A stretch of DNA of 64,000 bases from Stomorhina lunata (taxonomy: Eukaryota; Arthropoda; Insecta; Diptera; Rhiniidae), in assembly GCA_933228675.1 (NCBI GenBank), contig OW121741.1, positions 37,291,952 to 37,355,951 of the forward strand. Direction: 5' to 3'. Position 1 is the stretch's first letter; every line of letters starts with the position of its first letter. The notes under the pieces are model-generated. The model was given only the letters and a program-made list of their open reading frames with translations, was not told the DNA's origin and did not search any database. A program made the position numbers and the translations under genes. Below are positions 22,986 to 33,923 of this stretch, piece after piece.

Positions 22986-25900
22986 TACAACCTGTCAAGG
23001 TCAAAGGCCGAGCATATTTTAGAATTCCACGAGCTTCGATCTTGTTCACATAGTCTCCAATTTTGTAGGCCAAGCTTTACAAAAATGTCCTCTATTTCTA
23101 TGAGTTCTCTCAGGACCATTTTCGAACATGTCCTAGCCAACGCAGCCGCAGCTGTTTAATGCTTTTTACTATGTCGTTGTCAGCATAAAAGTCATACAGC
23201 TCATGATTCAGTCGATGCCGATATTCAACTGGTCTAAAGATTTTTCGTACAATATTAATCTCAAAAACTCTAAGAATAGCTTTATCTGCCTTTGCAAGTG
23301 CCCATGATTCAGCACCATATAATAACACGGGTAGAATAAGCGTTTTATAGAGCGTGATTTTAGTTCTTTCTTAGCTGCCTGCTTAGGCCAAAATAGAATC
23401 TGTTGGCAAATATGATTCTACATTTAATTTCGAAGCTTATATCGTTGTTAATGTTCATAGCGGTACCAAGATATACAAATTCTTTTACAAACTTGAAGCT
23501 ATAGTTCTGAACGGACGCATGTGATCCTATTCTAATCGCCTGTCCGCCTATAGAAACCATCAGTTTTATTTTGGATTCATTGAAAGCATGACCCATTTTG
23601 TTTGATTCCTTCCGATACTGGAAAGGGCGGTAGATATCTCGCGCAAAGTGCGCGCCAGAATATTAATGTCATTGGCAAACCAGGGTTGCATATGTTTTCT
23701 ATTGAAAATTGTACCAGTTGTATTAACTGCTGCATTTCGCAAGATTTTCTTCAACACAATATTGAAGAAGGTGACACCTTGTCTTAACCCCGTTTAGTTA
23801 TGAAAGACTCTAATAGGTTCTTACCTTTTTTAACAGATGATGTTGTATTACTTAGTGTGATCCTGCATAAGTTTATTATTTTCTTAAGAATGCCAAACTC
23901 AGACATTGATTTAAACACCTTCTTCCGTAACGGGCTGTCAAAAGCTGCTTTGTAGTCATCAAAGAGATGATACGTATCAATTTGTTTCTCCTGGCTCTTC
24001 TCCAGGAGAAACAAGATCAGTGGCTGATTTATCTGGTCTAAAGCCACATTGGTACATCCCAATTATTTCGGTAACTTTGAGCTTAAGCCTTTCACACAGT
24101 ATGATCGATAGAATCGTATATGCAATTGAGAAGAGGCTTATCCCTCTACAATTTTCACATACAGTTTTATCACCTTTTTGTGCACTGGACAAAGAACACT
24201 GAGAATCTAATCGTTTCATATGAATTCTTCTGACCATATGGCTTCTATAAGTTTGGGCATACGCCCTATCAACTTACAACCTCCGGCCTTAAAAAGCTCT
24301 GCTGGCAGAGCACCGTCAGCTTTGTTATTTTTTAGTAAAATTATTGCAATTCTTACCTCATTTTGGTTTGGTGGTGGACATATAACGCCGTCATCATTGA
24401 TTTGCTCAGGCGTGTCATTGCATAGTTTCAGTACTTTTTCAGCATCTGTTACCAAGTTTTCTTGGTCGTCCTTGCAGGTGAAAATTACACATCTCTCCAT
24501 TTCTTTCTTTTTTCTTTAGAATAGGCATTTCTCTTCCCACCTTCTCTCTCGATATCTTTCAAAAGTTCGACGAGTAACTACTGACTGCAGAGTTGCCCCG
24601 TAGGCTGCATTTTTCTCAGTGGCATGGCGGCACTCCTCATCATACCGAGAGTTTTTAGGAACAGGGTTTTGGAACCCTAATACGTTTTTTGCAGCAGTTT
24701 TCATGAAGTTGGCAGTATGTTGCCATAGAGTGAAGATATCGTTCGAACTAGAAATATTTTCTCCGAGTAATTGAGCTATTCGTTGCGATTAATCGGTGGC
24801 AATTTGATGGTATTGTAGCTTGGTGATGTTAAATTTTCTTTACGCTTCCGTCTGCATATTCCGCGACACACTCTGGCGTGTTCTCACCTTGGCTGATCGG
24901 AGTCCATATTGGCTCCCCGAGACACCTTGGCGGCAACAAGATAATGGTCGGAGTCCGTTTTAACTCCCCGAGTTGTACCCACATTCAATACACTTTATGA
25001 GTGCCTTCCGTCAACTACAATATGGTCTATTTAATTTGCGTATTTTACTGCAAATGAGATCATCCTTATACCATTGTCAAATGTTACGTTGCGGAATCTG
25101 AATTTACCAACAGTGGACTCCAAGCAACTTTCCCGCTCAATCTTTTCGTTAAAATCACCCAGTATTATATTAACGTTATGATTTGGACAGCTATCGTAAA
25201 ATTTCTCGAGTTGTTCATAAAAGGCTTCTATTAAATCTTCATCTTTCTCCTTTGTGGAAGCGTGAGCACTAATTAAACTCAGATAGAAATATTTTGCTTT
25301 GACACGTATTTTCGCTAATTTTTCGTTAACTGGAGTGAATCTGGAGATATTCTTTGCTAACTATGAATCCACAACCAAATTCATGCCTACTCTCATGGCA
25401 GTTGTAATATAGGTCACCTTTTAATGTGTTGGCGACGCCATGGCCATTCCATCTTACATTCTATTACAGTCCATCTTAGGTTAGGTTAGGTTAGGCAGGC
25501 AGCCGATGTAGGTCAGCGTCACTTGGGTCCTAAAAAGCGGTCCCTTTGTGTTACCTGTAAGGGATAGACTGGAGGAGAAGAACAAAAATAATTACTCCAG
25601 GCTATCAATGAGAGGCCAATCAAGTCATCCTGAAGCCCTGATAAATGAGTCTATTTTACGAATGTCAATACTCGCTAGATCCCATGAAGTCGAGAGGGCG
25701 GGGCAGTGACAAAGAAGATGAGCCACTGTCTCCTCCTCTTCTATGTTTTGACAACTACGACAGTAGTCATAGAATTGAAGATTAAGTCTTCTGGCATGTA
25801 GCCCAAAAACGCAATGACCTGTTAGGGTTGAGATAAGGTTGCGGAGTCTGTGACGGAGTAAAGTTACCAAGATATTTGAATGTTTAGTGTTGTAGGTGGG

Positions 25901-26575
25901 CCATGTTTGCCTAGATATCTGTGCTTACGCGATAAGTAATTGCCTAATTATTGATTTGCAAGCACATAGCGGTAAGCCCGTAAATTGATCGATGTTGTCC
26001 TGACTCAGGAGAGCACCGGATTTGGCAAGTTTGTCAGCGGTGGAGTTACCAGGTATTTTGTTGTGCCCGGGTACCCAGAAGTGTTCGATCTTGCAATGTC
26101 TCGCCATCTCGTTAAGAGATGCCCGGCATTCGCGGGTATTAGATAGGGATTTTATTGCAGCCTGACTGTCGATACAGAAACGAATATCCCTGTCGTATAC
26201 TCTGTTCTATCTCAACCATTTGATTGCTTTGTGAATAGCCGATATCTTGGATTGTAGGACACTACATTGATCAGGGAGCCTAAAGCAAATTTCCTTCCCT
26301 AGTTCCCTAGACAGTCCATCTTTAAATTCTTCTTTTTTGCTTTCTCATAGTAAGTTATTATTTTTTTAAGTAGGTTACTAGCCCGTTCATATAGGGAGAA
26401 CACACGGCACATATTGGCTCGCTACTTTAACGGGTATTAACGTAGCTTCCTAGGTGACACAACGAGGAGGTCAGTGCCCACAGTTGAGATGAAGGATAAC
26501 CAAGATAAGTCTGGCTTAAAAAGTTAAGACCAATCAGAACAGTTGCTTGGTATCCAACATCCCCTATATCACCCA
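22986..26575 (-). mobile_element. LINE family A, near full length, degenerate, interrupted by another LINE
   Basis: Read on the minus strand from 26575: a 5' untranslated region, an APE-type endonuclease (ILGDFN near 25150-25190, SDHYLV near 24940), then reverse transcriptase (CRGISLFSIAYTILS, DDYKAAFDS, FANDINILAR replacing the usual YADD), and a C-terminal LLYGAESWALAKADKAI..LRWLGHVRKW segment near 23105-23330. The protein type is the endonuclease/reverse transcriptase class often annotated in animals as craniofacial-development-protein-2-like. Many frameshifts break it. Its extreme 5' and 3' ends recur in the short elements at 380, 45124, 55860 and 62955. Confidence 0.8.
25478..26310 (-). 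mobile_element. RNase H-bearing LINE, 5'-truncated, inserted in LINE family A
   Basis: Flanked by a perfect 12-bp target-site duplication ACAGTCCATCTT (25466-25477 and 26311-26322). On the minus strand it encodes the end of an RNase H domain (HFWVPGHNKIPGNSTADKLAKSG, about 25990-26110) and a C-terminal Cys/His cluster (CRSCQNIEEEETVAHLLCHC, about 25700-25760), typical of I/R1/LOA-type LINEs. The 3' end is four CCTAA units. The 833-bp length reflects 5' truncation during target-primed reverse transcription. Confidence 0.85.
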
Positions 26576-27830
26576 CCTTAATAATCTAAATTCAAAATTT
26601 CATAAGGTCAGTCTTATGAACCCGAAAAATATGTAGTACCGATTTTATCAATTAATCTTTAAAGTAGTTATCATAGTTTTATTACAGGATTTACTCGGAA
26701 AGTAACCCATCCAATCACGAGCTTAGGAAATAAATCTCAGACGATCGGTAATGATGTTGGTAACGCATACATAAGAGCGTCACCAACATCATTACGAACT
26801 TATAATACCCTTCACAACTATTTTAGTGTACGGTGCTCGCATAACAAAACTTGAAAAGTTTTGTTGCTCAATATTATGAGGTTCTTATTTAAGTTCTTGG
26901 TAGTTCTTCTATAGTTTTCATTCATTTTTGTTGATTTTTCATTTAATATAACAATTTCCAATTAATGCTTAAAGCAGCACCTGAAAGACTGAGTGACTGA
27001 CTGAGTGAAATGTGCATAAAAGCATCAAAATGAAAAACAATTACAAATTTATTGGTGGAAAGTATAAAAAAAGAGCATAAAAGTTTTAAATTGAAATTTT
27101 TAATAACAATTAAATTAAAACAAGGGGTTTAATTAAAAATACAATACATTAAAGTTTGCTCTACTGTATTTCGCAATAAGGGGATTCACAATTTTTTTAA
27201 ATGTGTACATAAAGTGTCTTATGTAGATATCAATCTAATATAAGTTATATAAGATTGATATCTAATTTAAGTTATTTATATCAGATTAATATCTTCTTTT
27301 TAATTTAAAAAAATATTCCTATACTTCTTTAAAATTTTAACAAATTACCACACGATTTGTACTAACACCACTAACATAACTTATGAATTCCCTAAATGTG
27401 GTATTATTTCAAAAGATTTGAATGAAAGAAAGATTTGTTGTAACTACCAAACTATGACTTTGTTAAGTAAATTAGTTTTGCGGTTAAGGTAACATTTTTG
27501 AAAGCTAAAATTGTGGTCTGTGGTTTTGATTGTGTTTTCAAAAGTTGTGGTAACCAAGAATAGACTTTACCTGTGGTTTAGGTACACCTGCATATAAGTT
27601 CATAATTTTGTAAACTAAGCATTTGTTAAATTAGAAACTAGAACAATGAAATCTTGTCAAGATTTTCTTTGAAAAAGTAAAACTTTTGAACTTACGAGTA
27701 TTTTTTCTATTTCATTTAAAACTAAATTAAAGTTTGCTTTATTATAACTTTATTAATTAACATATAACAACGACATAACTATTACGAGGGCTGGTTAAAG
27801 AAATCATTAGAAATTGCATTATTGCTTCCC
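26576..27830. other. AT-rich interval with a strong hairpin
   Basis: A 19-bp inverted repeat with one mismatch lies at 26748-26766 and 26777-26795, enclosing a 10-nt loop (arm GTAATGATGTTGGTAACGC). The rest is AT-rich filler, including a TATATCAGATTGATATC-like inverted stretch near 27230-27290. No gene is seen. Confidence 0.5.
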
Positions 27831-27835
27831 AAAAT

Positions 27836-28141
27836 ATTCTCCAAGAAGATCAATAAATACCTTTGCATATGAACGTCCAAACCTATTTTCGAAACATGGC
27901 CCGACAATTTATTTTTCAATTTCGGAATAAAAAAAAGTCAATGGGTGCCAAATCAGGACTTTGCGCTTGAAAACTTATTAACTTATAGATTCTCCAAGAA
28001 GATCAATAAATACCTTTGCATATGAACGTCCAAACCTATTTTCGAAACATGGCCCGACAATTTATTTTTCAATTTCGGAATGAAAAGAAGTCAATGGGTG
28101 CCAAATCAGGACTTTGCGCTTGAAAACTTATTAACTTATAG
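27836..28141 (-). mobile_element. Mariner transposase C-terminal fragment, tandemly duplicated
   Basis: Two copies with a 153-bp period (27836-27988 and 27989-28141) differ by only a few bases. On the minus strand they read SAKSPDLAPIDFFLF followed by a decayed KNKLSGH-like stretch, the conserved third-Asp region of DD34D-type mariner transposases. This is a fragment only; no TIRs were recognised. Confidence 0.6.
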
Positions 28142-28193
28142 AATTGAATGCTTAAAAAGTCACATGTCAGAGCTGACAAGTGTGTGATCATAT

Positions 28194-29305
28194 TGCACAG
28201 TGGGATGGTTTAAGAAGGAACAATTTTAGATTTTAAATAAAACTACATTGTACATACATTTTTGTTGGGAATATAGACTTATTATATATCAATCTAAAGG
28301 AAATTGTGTTCTCCGTAAATATTATAAAAATATAAAGAATTAAAAATGCAAATAACAGTTTTGGTAGAAAACATGAAAACAGCCTAAATGTTTGTTTTAT
28401 CTGCATTAACAATAATAGATTTTGGATTAGAAAAATTATTTATAAATATATTTTGATGAAAATTTGCGATGGTATAAAACTTCTTAAGGTAAAAAATACA
28501 AAAATTAAAAAAAATATTTTTGGTAACACAAATCCCGGAATTCCTAAAAATATTTGAAAAAATTCCAAAAATGGGTATTTTTAGTTTTTTTGCTCTAGCT
28601 GCTTGGCCACTTTTAGGGCGACAAAATACTTTTGAAATGTATTTAAGAACACCTCGGTTTACAAAAATTTGGTGACATTTTTTTTACAGCTATCGTGCGT
28701 TCGGAGGAATTTTGGTTCAAAATTGAAATTTTCGTAAACAATAGGTCTAATTTGAGTGACTCTGGTACTAAGACCGAATAAACAAGAAGTTATTTTTTTA
28801 ACTTAATTATAAACTTTGTGAAGTTTTCTTTTAAAAAAATATAAATATGTTATATGTTTCTTAGGAAATTTTTTAAATAACTAAAAAACACAAGAAATAC
28901 TTTTTACCCCAAAAAAAACGGGGAAAATGGTTTATTTTTTTAATATTAACTTTAAGCACTTATAACTTTTTACATAGTAAAGCTAAAAATCGGTTTATAT
29001 ATAGATCAGATATTAGTAAAAAAACGGTTCAGTATGGGACAAAAATTTAAATTTTATTTTTTAAAGTCGAATTTCTTTTAAACCGTAAGAGATAGTATAG
29101 GCATGTAAGGATTTTTTTTGTAGAATCGGTTAGGAAATGACAATTATATATCGTTTTAAGTGATTTATATGTTCGAGGTGCCCTACTTTGGGGGCCTATT
29201 GTGCCGCCCCAGTACATTGCAGGCTTTCTTTTTGTTAAAATCCGCCCAACGGCTTAGAAGTTACAGAATTATTTCCATTCAATTTTTAAACCATCCCACT
29301 GTGCA
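28194..29305. mobile_element. 1.1-kb element with 20-bp perfect terminal inverted repeats
   Basis: TGCACAGTGGGATGGTTTAA (28194-28213) is exactly inverted at 29286-29305. The interior is AT-rich with no transposase. I could not see a clear target-site duplication, so the superfamily is not assigned. It is probably a non-autonomous DNA transposon. Confidence 0.65.
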
Positions 29306-29399
29306 CTGGTACATCTCCTTTAAAAGTTCTTAAGTTGTCCAAAATCTACATAAAGACAGATCGCCTTCAAAAAATAAAAGTTCAGAATTGCAGATGTTT

Positions 29400-30520
29400 T
29401 ATGGACTCCTTCTTTTTTGACACAACTTTTGCAAAATTCCTTCGTCGCAATACCAACTCTACTGATACATATTAAGTCTTTTGCCTGGAGTCTTGTAAGA
29501 ACTTCTGACTGGAAGAAGATCTGTCAGACCTTCAGAGACCCAGAATTGACCCTATCCGGAATCAAAGCCAATGTTTCTGCATAAAATATTATCTTCTGGA
29601 CTAGTTAGTTCATTTGACCCGAAGCCTAATAAAAGCTACACTCATCAGATGATACGTATAAATTTATTTCTCTTGGGTCTTTTTCAGGATTTGCCGTAGA
29701 GTAAAGATCTGGTCAGTGGTTGATTTACCTGGTCTACTCATTCTGGTTGGATGGTGGACATATAACGTCGTGGGTCATCTTGGTCGCTTTCATTTGCAAC
29801 CAACAACATGAAAAAGTGCTCCTCCCATAGTTTCAATACGCTTTCTGTACCGAGATTTCCTTTGTCGTCCTTACAGTAAAAGATACAGTTGTCATAACCA
29901 TCCGTGACAAAAAGAGGTAAGAAAAAGGACTAAAAGGAAAAAGGCCACCAGACCAAAAGGTCTGGTGCCTAACTTTTTGGTAAAATTTACGTACTTCGTT
30001 TTGATTTTTATACATCTCAATCTCATCAAACACACGTCTCCCCATATCTTCTTTTTTCTGCGGAATAATCGTTTTTCTTACCTCTTTTTTCCTTCATATC
30101 TTTCTAAAGATCCACGAGTAGCTGCTGACTGCAGAGTTGCCCTGTAGGTCGTATTTTTCTGAGCAGTGGCGATTGAGGGATGTGGTACCCTATTACAGAC
30201 ATCATGGAGTTGACAATATGTTTCCATGGGGTGCAAATGTCGCTTGAGTCAGAGTTATTCTCTCTTATTGTCGACGCCTTATGATCTTCTTCTGCTATCC
30301 TTGACTACCAGTGGAGCATAGGGCCTCAAGCATCCTTTTATATCGCACTTTGTTGCGAGTGTTAGGCATACGTTGTTCCAAGAATAGCTTGCTGCTTGCA
30401 ACTCCTCATCAACAAACCGCTTGTCGGGCAATGTTGGTAATTGGCCTTTGAAGTGTGTGGCCTATCCGTTGACATGCATCTATAGAAGGAGGGATTTGTC
30501 GCGTTATGTTCCCACGAGGA
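29400..30520 (-). mobile_element. Fragmented LINEs (family A-like and family C-like)
   Basis: 29640-30250 aligns with LINE family A at 23950-24770: GATGATACGTAT..TTTGTTTCTC, GGTGGACATATAACG, and CTGCTGACTGCAGAGTTGCC. It contains a minus-strand frame GRRVFDEIEMYKNQNEVRKFYQKV at 29980-30045, typical of the endonuclease-RT linker. 30285-30520 matches the 3' coding part of family C (CCTTTTATATCGCACTTTGT, GGCAATGTTGGTAATTGGCC). No intact domain remains. Confidence 0.6.
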
Positions 30521-30688
30521 ATTAATAAAGAGAAAAAAAGCAATGTGTGATCCACTAACACAGGTTTTTAGACAAAAAGTATATTTATTGTATATCCTAG
30601 TCTCCTTTAAGTTCTATAGATATAGTCCTACGTTTCTTAAATTTTTTTTTAACTCCAGCAAAAATTATGACATTTAATTACAATTTTT
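30521..30688. other. Short AT-rich linker
   Basis: No feature is seen between the LINE fragments and the interspersed element starting at 30689. Confidence 0.4.
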
Positions 30689-30805
30689 TATACCCTTCAC
30701 CAATAGGTGAAAGGGTATTATAAGTTTGTGATTCCGTTTGTAATTTTTTTATTAGTGATCGTATACCGATCGACTCAGAATCGGGAGGAGAATCGATTAA
30801 GCGAT

Positions 30806-30809
30806 GTCC

Positions 30810-30856
<47 letters not shown>

Positions 30857-30893
30857 CGTCCGTCTGACTGTCTGTCTGTCTGTCTGTCTGTCT
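30806..30893 (+). repeat. GTCT/GTCC microsatellite
   Basis: About 22 near-perfect tetranucleotide units, mostly GTCT with a few GTCC and GACT units. The open frame through it (SVCLSVCLSV) is an artefact. A second, more diverged tract with GTTT and GTCC variants lies at about 31660-31750. Confidence 0.95.
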
Positions 30894-33019
30894 TTTGAAA
30901 TCAAGTTTCTGAAGCCCCTGGAGGATGGACTTACATAAATTATATATCAGATTTTAGGAAATTCTCCCGCAATGAACGCTATTAAATTAATTCATTAAAA
31001 TCGGTTTATAAACATCGAAATTATCGCAAAAAAATCAAAAATTAAACGAAAATTTTAAAATTTTTGATTGAAACACACTTTTAAATAACAAGAGAAACAA
31101 GATACTCCTGGTGTACATGTGATAATATGTTAATATTAGATTGTAGGAAATAGTTTCCCAAAGCACTCTGTAAAATTTTATCAAAATCGGTCCATAAACA
31201 ACTGAGATATCGCCAAAACACTGAATTTGATGTATCGCAAATTGCCCAAAGTTCGCATTAGAGAATGTTTGTTGAAAAAATGAAATGCAGAAATAGGAAA
31301 AACCATCCTCCTTTAGCACGGACCTACATAAATTTTATATCAGATTTTATGAACTTCCCCCGCCAAGCACGTTATTAAATTTTATCAAAAGCGGTCCATA
31401 AACAATTGAGGTATCGCCATAACACTACATTTGATGTACAGCAAATTGCCCAAAGTACGTGTCTAAGAAATTTTGTTTACATTTTGTAAGTATTGTTTCA
31501 GCGATATCTCAGGTGTTTATGGACCGATTGTGATGAAATTTGACATCGTTCTTTGTGTGAGGATTTTCTAAAATCTATACTCCACAAATCTGATTACGAA
31601 TACCATTCAAATTGTACCGATCAACTCAGAATTGGCAGGAGAATCGATTTCGCGACCTCCGTCCGTCCGTCTGTTTGTCTGTCTGTCCATCCGTCTGTTT
31701 GTTTGTCCGTCCGTCTTTTTTTTTTGTCCGTCCGTCTACTTGTCTGTAATTTTTTCTGTTGTAGTCAAGTTTTTGGAGCTCCTGTTTTGTCGATATCTCA
31801 GGTGTTTATTTTGATGAAATTTAATAGCGTCCTTCGCAGAGGATTACCTAAATCCTGATGCATTCGATAATTTGTGGTAGATATAATTTAGCATTTAAGC
31901 GATGGTGTTTTGATCGACAATGATAAAATTCAGGGTGGGACAATATCCTAAAATTTTGTGTAAAATCCAGGAGCTCCACAAATCTGATTTTAGCAGACAG
32001 ACACTCTGCATTAATCTTAATTTTGTGTCTGACTTTTGAACATTATTATATTATTTGAGAATGTTTTATATATCAAATTATAGGTAATCTTCCTAGGAAG
32101 TACAAAAATGCAGCTAAGTACATGATATCCGTTCAAAACCTACATATGTATATAAGTATCTCACATATCAATGAAAATTTAAATTTTTTAATTGCAATTG
32201 GGAGAAATCCGTTCACGTTTGACAATTGTTCCCGTATAACTTCGCCTAAGATACGATGATGACACTTAGTATAAAGACGTTGTACAATATTAATATTCAG
32301 GGCCATAGCGCCTAAAATAAACTTTCTAGAGGGACAACATTTGACAAAAGTATTTCTGATCTCTTGAAAAGTTCGATATTGAAAATGGGCGAGCTCTATT
32401 CACATTTAGTGAAATCTCCCATATAACCCCGACCGGGAATCGATTTAATGCTGATAAATTAAATCAAATTAAAATTGCACAAGGAACTAGAACAAAACTT
32501 TCCAAACATCCATCGGACAGATCGAAAGAACAATACATCCCAAATATTATTGATGAAGTGTTCATTTTAATTAATTAACTAACTTCAGATTAATAAGTAA
32601 ATCTTTAATAACTTTTCCGACAAAGCTGATATCCATCCATTCGAAAGCTATATATTTCACGTATGTATCTAAAACTAAGAGTGTATACCCTATAATTTTA
32701 AGGCTTATCATTGTTAAAGCTTTGACCTAAATCAGTCCGCTAACTTCAGAGTTTTACATAACTAATCAAGAACTTTTACTAGTTGGATAATTCGTACGAA
32801 TTAAAGTGTTTTTGGGTTGCATGCCAGAATACTTAAACTTCATCAAATCGATGTGCTATTGCAAATGTAAGGACATCTACATTTTAAAGCATCTTTTCTG
32901 CATGGTTTATCTGGTCTATCGAACTTTATTAAATGTTCGTAAAATATGTGTCTATTTTATTTCGAAGCTACTGGCTGGCTTAAATATTAATTTTCTACTT
33001 GTAGTCTAGTAATCATTAT

Positions 33020-33090
33020 CTTTCACAAAGGGACCACTTTAGAACCCAAGTGAAGCTTCCCTAGACATCAGCCACCTGCCCAACCTAACC
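33020..33090 (+). mobile_element. 3' end remnant of the RNase H LINE
   Basis: CACAAAGGGACCACTTTAGA, ACCCAAGTGAAGC and CTGCCCAACCTAACC match the reverse complement of 25478-25560. Only the 3' untranslated tail is present, inside the interspersed element. Confidence 0.6.
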
Positions 33091-33287
33091 TTTGGGTGCA
33101 TAACTATTCTAGATGATGACGCCACCGAAAAGCTTTTCGTTTTCCGACTCTTAATTTTAAAGACTCTTTGCACATAATACTCATAATAACCAAATATTGC
33201 TAGGAATTACATTAAGTACTTTTGCAACACCATTGGTGAAGGGTATCCAAGATTCGGCAAAGCCGAATATACCACTCTTACTTGTTT

Positions 33288-33923
33288 AAACTTTACTCAC
33301 TTATATCCTGTATAAAATAGATAATTCTTAAAAGAATTATCCCATAAATAAATATTTAACAAGTTGAGCTTTTCAAATTTTATTAGTTTTTTAAACAATG
33401 TCAAGCCAAGAAGTTTCTATCGTGCACGTAATTGAATATTGTAATGTATCTAATAGACTAACTACTTTAATACTACCATGAGTATCTAGAAAGTTCTTAG
33501 ATGTTGATGGAACATAGCTCGTGTTTGGCTTTTAACCAAGTTAACGACATTTGACTTTATCTCTATTTCTATACTTATATTTTTTCATATAAAAGTTTTT
33601 TCTTTATTTATATAGTTTGAATACTTCTTTGCATTTTGTAACCCCTTATTGTTAAAACTTTTTAATAAATACAAAATATCTATCTATTTAACAGAAGTAA
33701 GAGTACTAGATACTCGTACTTGTATAGTACTAAATACAAATGTATGGATGTATGTGGTCCACGGTAACTGCTGGTGCTGCTGTTATTGCCATTATTATGT
33801 TATAATAGAATTAGTTTAACAAGGGTAAATGTTTTCTTAACATTTATTTAATTTAACCTTCTTCATCTTTACTTAAACTTTTCATTATATTTCATTTATT
33901 TTTTTTCTTGCTCTTCATTTCTA
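33288..33923. other. Unassigned AT-rich sequence upstream of the DD41D copy and the GPCR gene
   Basis: No repeat boundary or coding frame is recognised. The GPCR promoter and leader may lie here, since the DD41D element at 33924-35180 ends only 186 bases before the start codon, but no specific promoter motif can be defended. Confidence 0.3.

Larger units (their letters stand above)
30689..33287 (+). mobile_element. Interspersed element with TATACCCTTCACC start and CTTACTTGTT end, copy 1
   Basis: The left end forms a hairpin (ATACCCTTCACC with GGTGAAAGGGTAT). Near the right end is GTGAAGGGTAT followed by TTCGGC-AAA-GCCGAA and then CTCTTACTTGTTT. The interior has a GTCT/GTCC microsatellite and repeated ATCGG..CCATAAACAA..GAGATATCGCC strings. 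About 850 bases are internally duplicated (the CCGATC.ACTCAGAAT..GGAGAATCGATT landmark at 30768 and 31617). A second element with the same ends is at 57166-59931. No protein is encoded. Hairpins at both ends plus a central microsatellite recall Helentron-associated elements, but this is inference. Confidence 0.6.

Noticed and set aside
25476..25495. TTAGG repeats as telomeric DNA
   Set aside because: Only four units, located exactly at the 3' end of a LINE inside a target-site duplication, with the same terminal motif in another copy at 63286.
30707..30898. Frame with SVCLSVCLSV repeats
   Set aside because: Translation of a GTCT microsatellite.
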